The notes below the pieces were generated by a model. That model was not told the origin of the DNA. It searched no databases and was given only the letters and a program-made list of their open reading frames with translations. The position numbers and the translations under genes are program-made. A DNA stretch of 64,000 nt from an uncultured Collinsella sp. (GTDB lineage: Bacteria; Actinomycetota; Coriobacteriia; Coriobacteriales; Coriobacteriaceae). The stretch covers positions 1 through 64,000 of the forward strand of contig UQHT01000012.1 in the NCBI GenBank assembly GCA_900540875.1. The letters are read 5' to 3'. Shown in pieces: positions 57,438 to 64,000 of the stretch; positions within the stretch are counted from its first letter, which is position 1; each line of letters begins with the position of its first letter.

Positions 57438-57777
57438 GACTTTCAATCTTGGTCGAATTTTGGTCGAAATTAATTTAAAACAGCTAATTTTGAACTGGGT
57501 GACTGCCTGAACCAGCTCTACACCGGTTGACTCCGGTTGGCGATGAGCTCGGTAGGACCGTTCGGCGGCCCTCCACGCTATCTTCGCTTTATTTGAGAGT
57601 TGTCGGACGATAGGGATGGAGTCCCTTTAGCTGGGTCAAATTTGTCGAGATGGCCGCCGCTTGGGCATCGTTCCCGCCTTCTCGCCGAAGTCCATCGAAG
57701 CGGGCTGGGCTTAAAGATTAAGCTGTTTTCACTTAGCCTCGTTTCGCATCGTTTAACTTCGAGACCGGAGTTGCCCT
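57438..57777. other. Junction region at the start of the accessory island
   Basis: About 340 bp without a convincing gene. It starts with TTGGTCGAATTTTGGTCGAA, a short direct repeat, then becomes mixed in composition. It may hold the attachment-site remnant of an element next to the tRNA, and must hold the promoter for the Mrr-type gene. No copy of the tRNA 3' end is seen elsewhere in the window. Confidence 0.4.
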
Positions 57778-59199
57778 ATGGATTTTGAATCTATTGCCCC
57801 TGGAGTGCTTACGGAGTCTGATTATCGTAACTACGACAAAGGGTTCTCGTATCCCATTCCTGACGATTGGTTTTTTCCGTTTGAGTCTTTGTCCACGGTT
57901 CGTGTTTTCGATAGCGAGGACAAACAATTTAAACCGTATAGAATGCGCTGCTCCATCAAGACGATGGTCCTCGTCGGCTGCGAGGATAATGCCGGGTGCA
58001 CGATGTACTCTCAGTGGATTTCTCCTGCGACCTTAGATATCAGTTACGAAGAGATCGCATTGAAGCAAGCCTTTGTAACGGTCGATGGCGACAAGTACTT
58101 ATTCTCAAACGAAAAGGACGCCTCACGATTTTATGATCTGCTTGAGACGAGAAATAGGCTAATCGACAGTTTTGCCAAGTCTGGTGTGGAGAAGTGCCTT
58201 GAACTGAGCGACTCTCTTTACGACGCGGGCTTGTCTGAGGCCATAGGCAATTTTCTCGATATGCTCCCTAGCCAGATGATTGAGGACTTCCTCGTTGAGA
58301 GGGCTTTCTTTTTCTATATAAGCCGCGCCGATTTGACATCAGACGCTTATTTTCATTTCAACGATGAGCAGGCTGGGGATTGCCGTGCTCTCTTGCTTAA
58401 TGGCAACAACATGGAGGTCTTTGATAGCGCGAAAGAGCTTTTCGAAAACCTTCGTACAGTCATAGTCGATGAACTCGACATAGACTCATCGCTTTCGACG
58501 CTAACCGCGTATCTATTGATTCGTCGTGGCGCGATGGACCGCATAGCCCCGAAGTGGACTGCGGACCACGACAGGGCGTCTTCTTCTGATGATATGGAGG
58601 GCTTCGTGGAAAAAGTTGCCCTCAGTGGCGAAGTCATGACTTCCGACCTCGATTCAATGGCCACTCTCACGTATTACCTCATGAGTAAAGGCTGGTTTGG
58701 CCATGATCCGTTTGTTACGAGTTTCTCCTCAACGTATACGCTTGTGCAGGCAGGCGAAGAAAAGAAGAAACACAATCTATTCCGTAACCAGCTATTCAGG
58801 AAGGACCCCGAGAAGAACTCTGCCGAGTGCGTTTCCATTGACGATGTGGACCTTATGAGTGGCGATGAGTTTGAAGATTGCGTTTGTAGGCTATTCAAGA
58901 GAATGGGATATTCCGCGCGCGTTACGCAACACTCGGGAGATCAGGGCGTCGATGTTATTGCGGAGAAGGGTACTGCCAAACTTGCTATTCAGGCGAAGTG
59001 CTACGGCTCTGCCGTTGGAAACTCTGCGGTTCAAGAAGCCGTCGCTGGCATGGCATACTACGGCTGCAACAAGGCCATGGTCGTATCAAATAGCACCTTT
59101 ACCAAAGGGGCGTCTGAGCTCGCTAGGGCGAATGGGGTGGTTCTTTGGGGTCGAGACGTAATTAAACAAAAACTGCTCGACTATCCAGTGGAAAAGTGA
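57778..59199 (+). CDS. Mrr-type restriction endonuclease domain protein
   Basis: 473-aa protein. The last 120 residues form an Mrr_cat PD-(D/E)XK nuclease: MSGDEFEDCVCRLFKRMGY, GDQGVDVIAEKG (catalytic Asp) and LAIQAKCYGS (Q-x-K), with VVSNSTFTKGASELA after it. The first 350 residues are helical and unfamiliar; they could recognise the target. Mrr proteins cut modified DNA. It is AT-richer than the core genes, with codon use unlike its neighbours, a sign of transfer. GGAG lies seven bases before ATG 57778. A terminator follows. Confidence 0.82.
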   Translation: MDFESIAPGVLTESDYRNYDKGFSYPIPDDWFFPFESLSTVRVFDSEDKQFKPYRMRCSIKTMVLVGCEDNAGCTMYSQWISPATLDISYEEIALKQAFVTVDGDKYLFSNEKDASRFYDLLETRNRLIDSFAKSGVEKCLELSDSLYDAGLSEAIGNFLDMLPSQMIEDFLVERAFFFYISRADLTSDAYFHFNDEQAGDCRALLLNGNNMEVFDSAKELFENLRTVIVDELDIDSSLSTLTAYLLIRRGAMDRIAPKWTADHDRASSSDDMEGFVEKVALSGEVMTSDLDSMATLTYYLMSKGWFGHDPFVTSFSSTYTLVQAGEEKKKHNLFRNQLFRKDPEKNSAECVSIDDVDLMSGDEFEDCVCRLFKRMGYSARVTQHSGDQGVDVIAEKGTAKLAIQAKCYGSAVGNSAVQEAVAGMAYYGCNKAMVVSNSTFTKGASELARANGVVLWGRDVIKQKLLDYPVEK

Positions 59200-59240
59200 G
59201 GCTCTTCAGGCCCAAGTTGGCTTATGTCACGGATGTGATA

Positions 59241-59270
59241 AAGGCCCCTCCGGGAGGTGGGGCCTTATTT
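59241..59270 (+). terminator. Terminator of the Mrr-type gene
   Basis: AAGGCCCC (59241-59248) pairs with GGGGCCTT (59259-59266), then ATTT; an inner CTCC/GGAG extends the stem. Confidence 0.75.
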
Positions 59271-59390
59271 GGAAGGAGCAATTCCAAGACCGTAGATTGC
59301 TCTTGGCCGAATTGGCCCGAAATGAGAATCGGGCCACCGGGCTCATTATCTAAAATGATGACATCTGAGCTGTAACAAAGGAGTCGCTAT

Positions 59391-59555
59391 ATGAAGACCG
59401 TCTACGATGCTCTTGACCCTATCGTCAACGGGTCGGCAACGACCGAGGAGAAGGGCGACAAGTACGAGGCGGCCTGCGTTTACTATCTCAAGAATGACCC
59501 CTTCTACGCGCTGTTCTTTTCCCGCGTCGGGATGATAGCCCAGGCGCTCGAATGA
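59391..59555 (+). pseudogene. N-terminal remnant of a DEAD/DEAH helicase-type restriction protein
   Basis: A 54-codon ORF with AAGGAG seven bases before ATG 59391. MKTVYDALDPIV, then EEKGDKYEAACVYYLKNDP, resembles the first 45 residues of large DEAD/DEAH helicase proteins of type ISP/III-like restriction systems. After FFSRVG the match stops and the frame closes. The next gene starts 34 bp on, so the helicase body has been lost by deletion. It could still be translated as a short peptide. Confidence 0.6.
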
Positions 59556-59588
59556 GATAACAGTTTGTTTTAAGGGAAAGGAAGCCGT

Positions 59589-60512
59589 ATGGCGAAAAAG
59601 GGATATATCTTCTGGGACAGCGAGACGGCGAATCCCCAGCAGAGGATATGCCAGGTCGCTTACATTCTCACGGATCTTGAGGGAAACTGCGTGGGCGACC
59701 CGGTTTGCCGGGTGATCAATCCTGAGAGCGAGATTGGTTGGTGGAGCAGGTCCCATCTGGAAATCGATTGGGACTCACTGGACGACATGCCGACCTTTGC
59801 CCGCTTCTGGGAGGATGCCGGTCTGGCGGATTTACTGCGAGACTACATCCTGGTCGCGCATAACGCCAACGGCGCCGACATCCACCACATCAAGAAGAGT
59901 CTAGCTGTCTACGACATCGAAATGCCCGAGATCGAAGTGGTCGATACGATGCTGGTGGCGAAGCAGAAGGGTCTGCCGGGAGCGCTCGTCGACCTCTGCG
60001 AGCATTACGGCGTGCGTCTTGATAACCACCACGATGCCGTGAGCGATGTCGAGGCGTGCCTTGGGATCTTTCATGGGCTGGTCGGCGAGTTCGGTGCGCT
60101 CGAGCCTGCCGTTTGGGCTCCGAATGCTTCCTCCGATCATGGCCGCAAGCGTGTTTTCACGGGCTTGGGACTGGTGAACGGGTCGCAGGAAACCATCGAA
60201 GAGGTTTTGGCGAAAGCCGAGGAGGCGGGCCACAGGGGCGATCCGGGCGAAATCACTGATCCGGTCGGACTCAAGGTGAAGGTATCCGGCGTTACTCCGG
60301 GCTACAATCGCGATGAGATCCTTGCCGCACTTAAGGAATGCGGGATGAAGGCGACCGATGGCAAGCCCGCGCAGAGCACGAAATACCTTGCGATAGGCGA
60401 CAATGCGGGACGAAGCAAGCTCGACGCGGTTTTCAACGGCAACACGCAGGCGAAAATCGTCACGACGGGCGAGCTGCTTGAGGTTATGAACCGATTTGGC
60501 AAGACGGAATAG
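59589..60512 (+). CDS. DEDDh exonuclease with C-terminal BRCT-like domain
   Basis: 307 aa. The N-terminal 175 residues are a DnaQ-like 3'-5' exonuclease: IFWDSETA (Asp, Glu), VAHNANGADIHHI, and HHDAVSDVEACLGIF (His, Asp). The C-terminal part (about 225-300) looks like a BRCT domain, with VKVSGVTPGYNRDEILAALK and STKYLAIGDNAGRSKLDAV, as in phage and DNA-ligase BRCT domains. It would trim single-stranded or damaged ends in repair, or act in defence. AAAGGAAG precedes ATG 59589. First gene of a tight three-gene operon. Confidence 0.83.
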   Translation: MAKKGYIFWDSETANPQQRICQVAYILTDLEGNCVGDPVCRVINPESEIGWWSRSHLEIDWDSLDDMPTFARFWEDAGLADLLRDYILVAHNANGADIHHIKKSLAVYDIEMPEIEVVDTMLVAKQKGLPGALVDLCEHYGVRLDNHHDAVSDVEACLGIFHGLVGEFGALEPAVWAPNASSDHGRKRVFTGLGLVNGSQETIEEVLAKAEEAGHRGDPGEITDPVGLKVKVSGVTPGYNRDEILAALKECGMKATDGKPAQSTKYLAIGDNAGRSKLDAVFNGNTQAKIVTTGELLEVMNRFGKTE

Positions 60513-60527
60513 AGGGGAAGGCTCGAT

Positions 60528-61235
60528 ATGGCCGTCAATTTGAAAACCGTAAAAGACACGGTGAATCTTGCAGCGGGGGTTTTGGCCGCCGCCGCCGGGG
60601 TTGTCGATGGGGCAAAGCAGCTCGGTTTCGATGTCGATGGAGCCGTGAAAAGCGCTGCCGACGGGGCAACCAACGGCGCGCGTGCTGTTGCCGACGGCAT
60701 CGGCAAGGGATTTGGTGCGGCGGCGGAAGGCGTCGGCGCGGCAGCCGGCGCGTTGGGGGATGCCACGAAGGCGTTCCAGGACTCAAGGGCCGCCGCGGAG
60801 GCTCGCAAGAAGATCGATGCCGCCAGGCAATCAATATTTGAAGGCGCGTCGACGGTGATGCCCCTGCACGAGTTCATCTGCCAGCAGGTCAAAGCCTCCG
60901 AAGCTGCGTTCAACGGCTACGATATGCCCGGCTGCTATCTCATCGCGACATACCGCAGGCATGACCACGATAAGAACTTCAGCGACTATCTCGGAATATA
61001 CGTGGGGTCAAGTGAGCGTATGGCGGACGATATCGCGTCCATACCTACGCGATTGGGCGATCCGGATGTCTACGCTGACTACAAGTACCGGCAAAACATT
61101 TTGCTATTCGTGTATCCGTGCGAGCTGAAGGACGTCGACGAACGTCGTGGACTCCTGCTGCGTTCGTTTGACGGCGAGAGGCTCTACAACGGCACTGGAT
61201 TATCGGTCGAGAGGGCGGCGGATGAAGACCTATAA
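60528..61235 (+). CDS. Glycine-zipper protein with GIY-YIG-like C-terminal domain
   Basis: 235 aa. Residues 1-85 are an Ala/Gly-rich helical stretch with GxxxG spacing (VADGIGKGFGAAAEGVGAAA), of the kind that inserts in or crosses membranes. The C-terminal 125 residues resemble a degenerate GIY-YIG nuclease: GCYLIATY, YLGIYVGSSERM and later DERRGLLLRSFDGERLYN with a candidate Glu and Asn; the usual Arg is not clear. I do not know a named family with this layout. GAGGGGAAGG precedes ATG 60528. It overlaps the next gene by 14 bp. Confidence 0.65.
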   Translation: MAVNLKTVKDTVNLAAGVLAAAAGVVDGAKQLGFDVDGAVKSAADGATNGARAVADGIGKGFGAAAEGVGAAAGALGDATKAFQDSRAAAEARKKIDAARQSIFEGASTVMPLHEFICQQVKASEAAFNGYDMPGCYLIATYRRHDHDKNFSDYLGIYVGSSERMADDIASIPTRLGDPDVYADYKYRQNILLFVYPCELKDVDERRGLLLRSFDGERLYNGTGLSVERAADEDL

Positions 61236-62154
61236 CCTGGACACCATCCAGAAGGTCCCCTTGCGCGAGGTGTGGCCGCATGAGGCCCACGACTTCACCA
61301 AGTGGCTGGCCGAGGAGCAGAACCTCGCAACCCTCGGGACGGCGGTCGGAATCGAGCTCGAGCTCATAGAGACTGAGTCCTCGGTCGGATCGTTCAACGT
61401 GGACATCTACGCGCAGGAGTCCGGTACGGGCCGCAAGGTGATCATCGAGAACCAGCTCGAGGACACCAACCACGACCACCTCGGCAAGGTGATCACGTAC
61501 GCCGCCGGCAAGGGCGCCGAGGTCGTCATCTGGGTCGTGGCGCGCGCCCGCGACGAGCACCGCCAGGCCATCGAGTGGCTCAACCAGCACACCGACAGCG
61601 ACTTCGGGTTCTTCCTGGTCGAGGTCGAGCTCTGGAAGATCGGGGACTCCCTGCCCGCCCCGCGCTTCGGCGTGGTCGAGCAGCCGAACGAGTGGACCAA
61701 GACCGTGAAGCTCTCCGAGGGGCTCAGCGAGACCGAAAAGGTCAAGCTGGCGTACTGGACGGCCTACCGCGAGGTGGCGGACGGCCATCCGGAGTTCCTC
61801 AAGGAGTTCAGCCCGCAGAAGCCCAGCAAGGACCATTGGTCGACGCTTCGCCTGGGGGTCTCGGCATACCATCTCGCCCTGCTCATCGATACGCACAAGG
61901 GCCGCACGGGCATCGAGCTGTACGTGGACGACGACAAGGAGATCGGGCATCGCGCCATCGCCAACAGCGGGATCTTCGAGGAGCACCTCGGGCTGACGGC
62001 GGCACCCTTCGATGCGAAAAAGGCCTCGGGACTGCGCTTCTACAAGGCGGGCCACCCCATCAAGGGCCACCAGGACGCATGGCCGGGGTACATCGAGGAA
62101 CAGCTCGGATGGGCCCTCGAGATGAAAAAAATAATCGCGGAGATCGAGCTCTAG
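61222..62154 (+). CDS. DUF4268 protein with PD-(D/E)XK nuclease-like N-terminus
   Basis: 310 aa. The first half matches a PD-(D/E)XK fold: FNVDIYAQESGTGRKVIIEN followed by QLEDTNHDHLGKVITYAAG, with Asp, Glu and Gln in the active-site places. The second half (from about residue 170) is the DUF4268 domain. Such proteins are common in defence islands but have no firm role. ATG 61222 follows GAGAGGG and overlaps the previous gene by 14 bp; the in-frame GTG at 61147 is unlikely. A clear bidirectional terminator ends the operon. Confidence 0.85.
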   Translation: MKTYNLDTIQKVPLREVWPHEAHDFTKWLAEEQNLATLGTAVGIELELIETESSVGSFNVDIYAQESGTGRKVIIENQLEDTNHDHLGKVITYAAGKGAEVVIWVVARARDEHRQAIEWLNQHTDSDFGFFLVEVELWKIGDSLPAPRFGVVEQPNEWTKTVKLSEGLSETEKVKLAYWTAYREVADGHPEFLKEFSPQKPSKDHWSTLRLGVSAYHLALLIDTHKGRTGIELYVDDDKEIGHRAIANSGIFEEHLGLTAAPFDAKKASGLRFYKAGHPIKGHQDAWPGYIEEQLGWALEMKKIIAEIEL

Positions 62155-62188
62155 AAAACGCCCCGGCAGTAAATGCCGGGCGTTTTCT
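62153..62188. terminator. Bidirectional terminator
   Basis: AGAAAACGCCC and GGGCGTTTTCT pair, with an inner GGCA/TGCC stem. It serves the DUF4268 gene and the convergent small gene that follows. Confidence 0.85.
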
Positions 62189-62381
62189 ATTGACGGGATT
62201 CGGCGTCGGCCGTTTCGGCCCGGATACGCCGCTCGGCCTCTTCGAGGTCCCTGACAATCCTTCCCAGCGCCATGCAGTAATGCGCGAAGACCGGGTCCTC
62301 CCTGCCGGACCGGTCCTCGCAGCAAAAGAGCATCGACTCATGAAGGCAGGCGAGCTCGTAGACGATATTCTCGAGTTCCAT
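62187..62381 (-). CDS. Small helical protein, function unknown
   Basis: 64-aa acidic helical protein, MELENIVYELACLHESMLFC at the start and a C-terminal helix rich in Glu and Arg. GAGAGGAG lies before ATG 62381. I know no family; short helical proteins of this kind occur in conjugative-element cargo. The upstream in-frame codons to 62486 lie in GC-rich noncoding DNA. Confidence 0.55.
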   Translation of the reverse strand: MELENIVYELACLHESMLFCCEDRSGREDPVFAHYCMALGRIVRDLEEAERRIRAETADAESRQ

Positions 62382-62699
62382 ATGGCTCCTCTCGAAAAGT
62401 GAATAGCGGTTCAGATGGTATCGATGTTGGACGCGGGCTGCCGGCGTCCGCCGTGAATCGGCCACGGCTCCGCGGCCGGGTGGCACCTCCGCTACGCCGC
62501 GTCAAGGGGGCCCATGAGACCCCGCACAAACCTCCGCTCCGCTCCGGTTGGTGGAGGTCGTCATGGACCTCCCTTGACCCGCCTTCGCTCCGGTGCGGCT
62601 TTGCAGGGAGCAAAGCCGACGACGACGCGCGGCGTCGCCATTCGGCTTTGCCCGCAGGGGCGAGATGTTGAGGGCCACGTGCCCGGAACGGAGGAAGAC
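62382..62699. other. GC-rich non-coding stretch of the conjugative-element module
   Basis: About 320 bp, very GC-rich, with several overlapping inverted repeats, the largest at 62501-62577. Open frames here are shadows of GC composition. It probably holds the promoter and a structured leader of the DUF2958 gene. Confidence 0.45.
62501..62577. repeat. Nested inverted repeat upstream of the DUF2958 gene
   Basis: GTCAAGGGGGCCCATGA (62501-62517) faces TCATGGACCTCCCTTGAC (62561-62578) with two mismatches; an inner ACCTCC/GGAGGT pair tightens the loop. May be a transcript leader or protein-binding site. Confidence 0.5.
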
Positions 62700-62999
62700 A
62701 TGCAGCAGCTGATGACCGAGGAAATCGCCAAGACGGTGCCGAGGCTCTACGGGCAGGACGGGGCGGAGGACCCCACGGTCTACGCCCACTACTTCTCGTG
62801 CGTGAACGGATGGGACTGGTGGCTGCTCGAGTTCGACGGAACGGACGAGGCGTTCGGCCTCGTCGAGGGCTACGACGACGAGCTCGGCTACTTCAGCATC
62901 AAGGAGATGGCCGAGCTGAACCGCCAGATGGGGTTCGCCGTCGTCGAGCGCGACGAGCACTTCTCCCCGAAGCCGCTCAGCGCCGTCAGGGGGAGGTAG
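62700..62999 (+). CDS. DUF2958 domain protein
   Basis: 99-aa protein with the whole DUF2958 domain: IAKTVPRLYGQD, VYAHYFSCVNGWDWWLLEFD, FGLVEGYDDELGYFSIKEMA and VVERDEHFSPKPL. These proteins are common on conjugative plasmids and integrative elements; the biochemical role is unknown. GGAGG lies five bases before ATG 62700. The stop is 4 bp before the DUF4313 gene, so the two are co-transcribed. Confidence 0.85.
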   Translation: MQQLMTEEIAKTVPRLYGQDGAEDPTVYAHYFSCVNGWDWWLLEFDGTDEAFGLVEGYDDELGYFSIKEMAELNRQMGFAVVERDEHFSPKPLSAVRGR

Positions 63000-63003
63000 C
63001 CGC

Positions 63004-63498
63004 ATGGTCACGGTCGAGTTCGACTCCATGGGCGAGGCGGTCCGCCTCGCCCTCGTGGCCGGGGAGTACGCGGGCGGCGGCCTGGCCGTCCTCCTCCTCG
63101 ACGCCACGGACCCGCGCTCCGAGGGCTACATGGCCGGGTGGGGCGTGCTCACGGCGAACGTGCCGTCGGCGGCCGAGTGGTGCCGCGGGCACGGCAACAT
63201 CGCCATCGACGCCGACGCGCCCGCGGCGCTCATCGAGGCGCTCGAGGCCGCCGGCATGCTCCGCATGGCCGTCCGCTCGGCGGCGTCCGGGATGGCCCGC
63301 TACCCGCTGGCCACGGTCGCCGGGCACGCCCTCGACGGCATGGGCGGCCTGAGCGAGACCCTCGAGGAGGCTCTCGGCTCGACGGTCGTCGTCGAGTACG
63401 AGTCGGGCGGCGACGGCGGCGCGTTCGGGGTGGGGACCGCACCGGCGGGCTCGGCCGCGCTCGAGCGCCTCATCGCCGCCGTGAGGTCCGAGGCGTGA
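63004..63498 (+). CDS. DUF4313 domain protein
   Basis: 164 aa. VEFDSMGEAVRLALVAGEYA and GGLAVLLLD at the N-terminus match DUF4313, a small family on conjugative elements, often next to DUF2958 as here. The second half is Ala/Gly-rich. GGGGAGG precedes ATG 63004. Very GC-rich codon use, unlike the AT-richer Mrr gene 4 kb to the left. Role unknown. Confidence 0.78.
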   Translation: MVTVEFDSMGEAVRLALVAGEYAGGGLAVLLLDATDPRSEGYMAGWGVLTANVPSAAEWCRGHGNIAIDADAPAALIEALEAAGMLRMAVRSAASGMARYPLATVAGHALDGMGGLSETLEEALGSTVVVEYESGGDGGAFGVGTAPAGSAALERLIAAVRSEA

Positions 63499-63502
63499 CG
63501 AG

Positions 63503-63601
63503 TTGGCGGGCGCCGGCGGATGGGCTGCCGTCCGGGTTGGGTTCGGGGATGCCGAGACCATCGACTGCGAGACGGGCCGGACGGTTTACGTCGCGGGGTG
63601 A
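63503..63601 (+). CDS. Possible 32-residue peptide after DUF4313
   Basis: An open frame from TTG 63503, four bases after the DUF4313 stop, encodes LAGAGGWAAVRVGFGDAETI and then DCETGRTVYVAG before TGA 63599-63601. The sequence looks protein-like rather than random, but it is short, uses a TTG start and has only GAGG-like purines upstream. Confidence 0.3.
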   Translation: MAGAGGWAAVRVGFGDAETIDCETGRTVYVAG

Positions 63602-63957
63602 AATGGGAGGAGGGCGCGGGCGCGGTCCGGATGGGCCGCGCTTTTCCTTTCCCGGGGATGCGGAACTCCCACCGTCCAAGTGCCTTGGACGGTGGGAGCT
63701 GGATACGACGATATGCTGCGCGTGCAACGGGGACACGCGCCTCCTTTTCGGTTGACTCCACCAGTTCGTACAGAGACTTTTCGATTTCCCGCTTTGATTT
63801 GGAGGTCTGTAATTCCATATTTCTGGAATACGGCACGAGGCTGAGCTTCGAAATCGCGTCTTGCGTCGGTAGATTGTTCCGCGTCCGCGACCAGTTTTTC
63901 AAGGGTGCTAAGCTGGGACTGTATTGAGAGTTCGTTTAGGTGGTTCACATTGTCCAT
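63586..63957 (-). CDS. Hypothetical ORF with RiPP-leader-like N-terminus
   Basis: 123 codons from ATG 63957 on the minus strand, GGTGGT upstream. The first 45 residues, with LSTLEKLVADAEQ and DARRDFEAQPRAVFQKYGI, look like a helical leader of the NHLP/Nif11 kind used by ribosomal peptide precursors; GGACPRCTRSISS follows. From about residue 80 the frame crosses a perfect hairpin (63666-63698) and becomes composition-driven, so the true end may differ. No modification enzyme is in view; it might lie beyond the right edge. Confidence 0.35.
   Translation of the reverse strand: MDNVNHLNELSIQSQLSTLEKLVADAEQSTDARRDFEAQPRAVFQKYGITDLQIKAGNRKVSVRTGGVNRKGGACPRCTRSISSYPAPTVQGTWTVGVPHPRERKSAAHPDRARALLPFHPAT
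63666..63698. terminator. 15-bp perfect hairpin
   Basis: CTCCCACCGTCCAAG (63666-63680) pairs with CTTGGACGGTGGGAG (63684-63698), loop TGC. No T tract is clear on either side. It divides the GC-rich conjugative module from the more AT-rich right edge. Confidence 0.5.
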
Positions 63958-64000
63958 AGCGGTGACCACCAATGTTGAATAGCTGTCTTGAAAGACTGTG

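Noticed and set aside
63520..63927. 135-codon plus-strand frame at the right edge
   Set aside because: It spans the DUF4313 trailer, the 15-bp hairpin and the composition change, and reads as low-complexity Arg/Gly sequence without a ribosome site.

Overview
The window looks like the chromosome of a high-GC Gram-positive bacterium of the class Coriobacteriia, most likely Collinsella or a close relative. This is an inference from gene content and style: a LuxR-type regulator fused to a multi-pass membrane domain, surface proteins ending in an LAATG sorting signal, a class B sortase, an NfnAB-type transhydrogenase, strong G/C third-position bias, and many palindromic intergenic repeats. No rRNA gene and no CRISPR array is visible.

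Layout. 1-279: a tRNA-Ile/tRNA-Ala/tRNA-Ile cluster, the first cut by the window edge. 464-5858: a bifunctional-nuclease-family protein, two small unknown proteins, typA, then two minus-strand membrane proteins. 5974-7571: a gene with a DUF559-like nuclease domain bracketed by two direct copies of a palindrome, a stray inverted tRNA-Ser 3' end, and two tRNA-Ser genes. 8076-9764: rpsF-ssb-rpsR-rplI. 9992-17844: dnaB, purA, purD, a NUDIX hydrolase, an ABC exporter and a membrane protein. 18051-25242: carA-carB behind a PyrR-type hairpin, purE, a class B sortase and a MoaE-like protein. 25343-32878: a CmpB-type membrane protein, purF, purM-purN, a PTS IIA protein, a parvulin-type foldase and a YqeY protein. 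33257-36958: a polar amino-acid ABC importer and a cytidylate-kinase-like protein. 37011-41641: the membrane LuxR regulator and two cell-wall-anchored proteins. 41875-47934 (minus): nfnB/nfnA, pth, prs and glmU. 48134-51382: an ECF vitamin-type importer. 51919-57114: xth, a sirtuin, a folP-folK fusion, a degenerate biotin-ligase-like protein and coaX.

From the initiator tRNA (57311-57387) to the right edge the character changes. There is an AT-richer Mrr-type nuclease, a truncated helicase remnant, then a three-gene operon (DEDDh exonuclease with BRCT, a glycine-zipper protein with a GIY-YIG-like domain, a DUF4268 PD-(D/E)XK protein), followed by a very GC-rich module with DUF2958 and DUF4313 genes typical of integrative conjugative elements. 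This is the accessory part and the best place to look for an undescribed defence system.

Themes. De novo purine synthesis is spread over several loci (purA, purD, purE, purF, purM, purN, with prs supplying PRPP). carAB adds carbamoyl phosphate for pyrimidines and arginine. Non-coding space is rich in repeats: CCACCACAAAGG palindromes at ends of convergent genes, TACCAAAATAAACC palindromes overlapping stop codons, long hairpins sharing a loop, MITE-like inverted repeats at 51422-51844, and a 150-bp modular element present at 14931-15079 and 32883-33032. Some of these repeats reach into coding sequence (N-terminus of the ABC exporter, linker of the ECF ATPase).
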